Source: Roseiarcus sp963726105 (lineage in GTDB: Bacteria; Pseudomonadota; Alphaproteobacteria; Rhizobiales; Beijerinckiaceae). Taken from it: 64,000 nucleotides of DNA. The notes under the pieces were generated by a model. The model ran no database searches and was not told the DNA's origin. It saw only the letters and a program-made list of their open reading frames with translations. The position numbers and the translations under genes were made by a program. The stretch covers positions 762,712 to 826,711 of the forward strand of contig CAVSBJ010000024.1 of NCBI GenBank assembly GCA_963726105.1, read 5' to 3'. Below, piece by piece: positions 63,576-64,000 of this stretch (positions are counted from its first letter, which is position 1; every line of letters starts with the position of its first letter).

Positions 63576-64000
63576 TCACACGACGGGATTTGTAGCGGAC
63601 CATCTTTCGATCCGCTTGACAATGGAGCAGGCCCGCCGTTCCTTAGGCCCACCACGGCCTGCAGATGCGCGACGCCTTCGCGCCTGGCGGCGGGCCCTCC
63701 CATTTTTTGCGAGAAGCTCGCGGGGCGCGGCGGCATCCAACATCGGCTCGGCCAAAAGCTTCTTCAGTTTGGCGCTCTCGTCCTCGAACTGCTTCAGCCG
63801 CGAACGCGACAGCCTCGAATGACCGCCATGGTGGGCGCCGATGGATGGCCTCGGCTTTGTAGAGACCGTTGATGGTTTCGGCGAGAGCATTGTCGTAGCT
63901 GTCGCCGACGCTGCCTACAGAAGGCTCGATACCCGCTTCCGCCAAGCGCTGGGTGTATGTGATCGAGACGTATTCGGCGGATTCAAGCGGTCGTCGCAAC
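63576..64000 (-). pseudogene. Chimeric IS3-family transposase remnant (orfB fragment joined to orfA fragment)
   Basis: From the window edge the text is orfB: EYVSITYTQRLAEAGIEPSVGSVGDSYDNALAETINGLYKAEAIHRRPPWRSFEAVAF, the end part of the DDE integrase. It is followed not by the rest of orfB but by an orfA part in another frame: SRLKQFEDESAKLKKLLAEPMLDAAAPRELLAK. Further broken pieces (RREGVAHLQAVVGL, ERRACSIVK) lie after it. In a normal IS3 element orfA comes before orfB, so this order shows recombination or deletion between copies. Confidence 0.7.

Overview
The window is GC-rich DNA that reads as the chromosome of an alphaproteobacterium of the order Hyphomicrobiales (Rhizobiales). Supporting signs are the fdxA-carD pair next to the C-terminal half of a Suv3-like helicase, the trpA-accD and hisZ-hisG pairs, a cobS-DUF1289-aspartic protease group, IalB and HspQ proteins, and an accD whose zinc finger is eroded as in this order. 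A malyl-CoA lyase of the serine-cycle / ethylmalonyl-CoA type makes a methylotroph or methanotroph relative (Beijerinckiaceae/Methylocystaceae) plausible. That placement is inference; no methane or methanol oxidation gene is in the window.

Layout. 0-5 kb: a frameshifted cpdB-like nucleotidase cut by the window edge, then a very large coiled-coil, single-pass, Sel1-repeat protein of PodJ type. 5-15 kb: MerR regulator, cmk, a PEP-CTERM protein, a membrane fatty-acid hydroxylase, an MFS permease, a glycine-zipper protein, msrA, accD, trpA, and a DUF3311/SSS symporter pair. 15-19 kb: a helicase gene without its helicase core, ferredoxin fdxA, and a CarD regulator carrying a long lysine-rich histone-like N-terminus. 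19-31.6 kb: a nearly complete tad/cpa locus for Flp pili (prepilin peptidase, Flp pilin on the other strand, cpaB, cpaC, a lipoprotein in the cpaD position, two TadE-like minor pilins, TadG, cpaE, cpaF, tadB, tadC, tadD). The genes touch or overlap, which suggests one long transcript. 32-39 kb: a KAP-type NTPase, Nudix hydrolase, a broken mgtC, a ParB-like protein, hisG and hisZ.

39-52 kb: a large MscS channel, an insertion sequence with several tandem microduplications, a GDSL-hydrolase remnant, tRNA-Tyr, cupin, holin-like, GNAT and LssY-domain proteins, argE, apaG and cytochrome c. Then comes a decayed stretch in which a DeoR regulator, an MFS transporter and a DUF190 protein all carry one-base frame changes. 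52-60 kb: DUF1772, cobS, DUF1289 and aspartic protease genes, dusA, malyl-CoA lyase, hspQ, an IalB protein and a YejA-like peptide-binding protein. 60-64 kb: an insertion-sequence graveyard with broken IS5, IS21 and IS3 family elements.

The most unusual structure is the repeated occurrence of short tandem duplications (15-18 bp, two or three copies) inside transposase genes of two unrelated insertion sequences, together with many +/-1 indels, several of them in G/C runs. Either this genome has been silencing or eroding non-selected genes by slippage-like events, or the assembly has systematic consensus errors; reads would decide. Other notable items are the CarD-histone fusion, the helicase remnant and a dispersed palindrome that seems to have entered the tadG reading frame.
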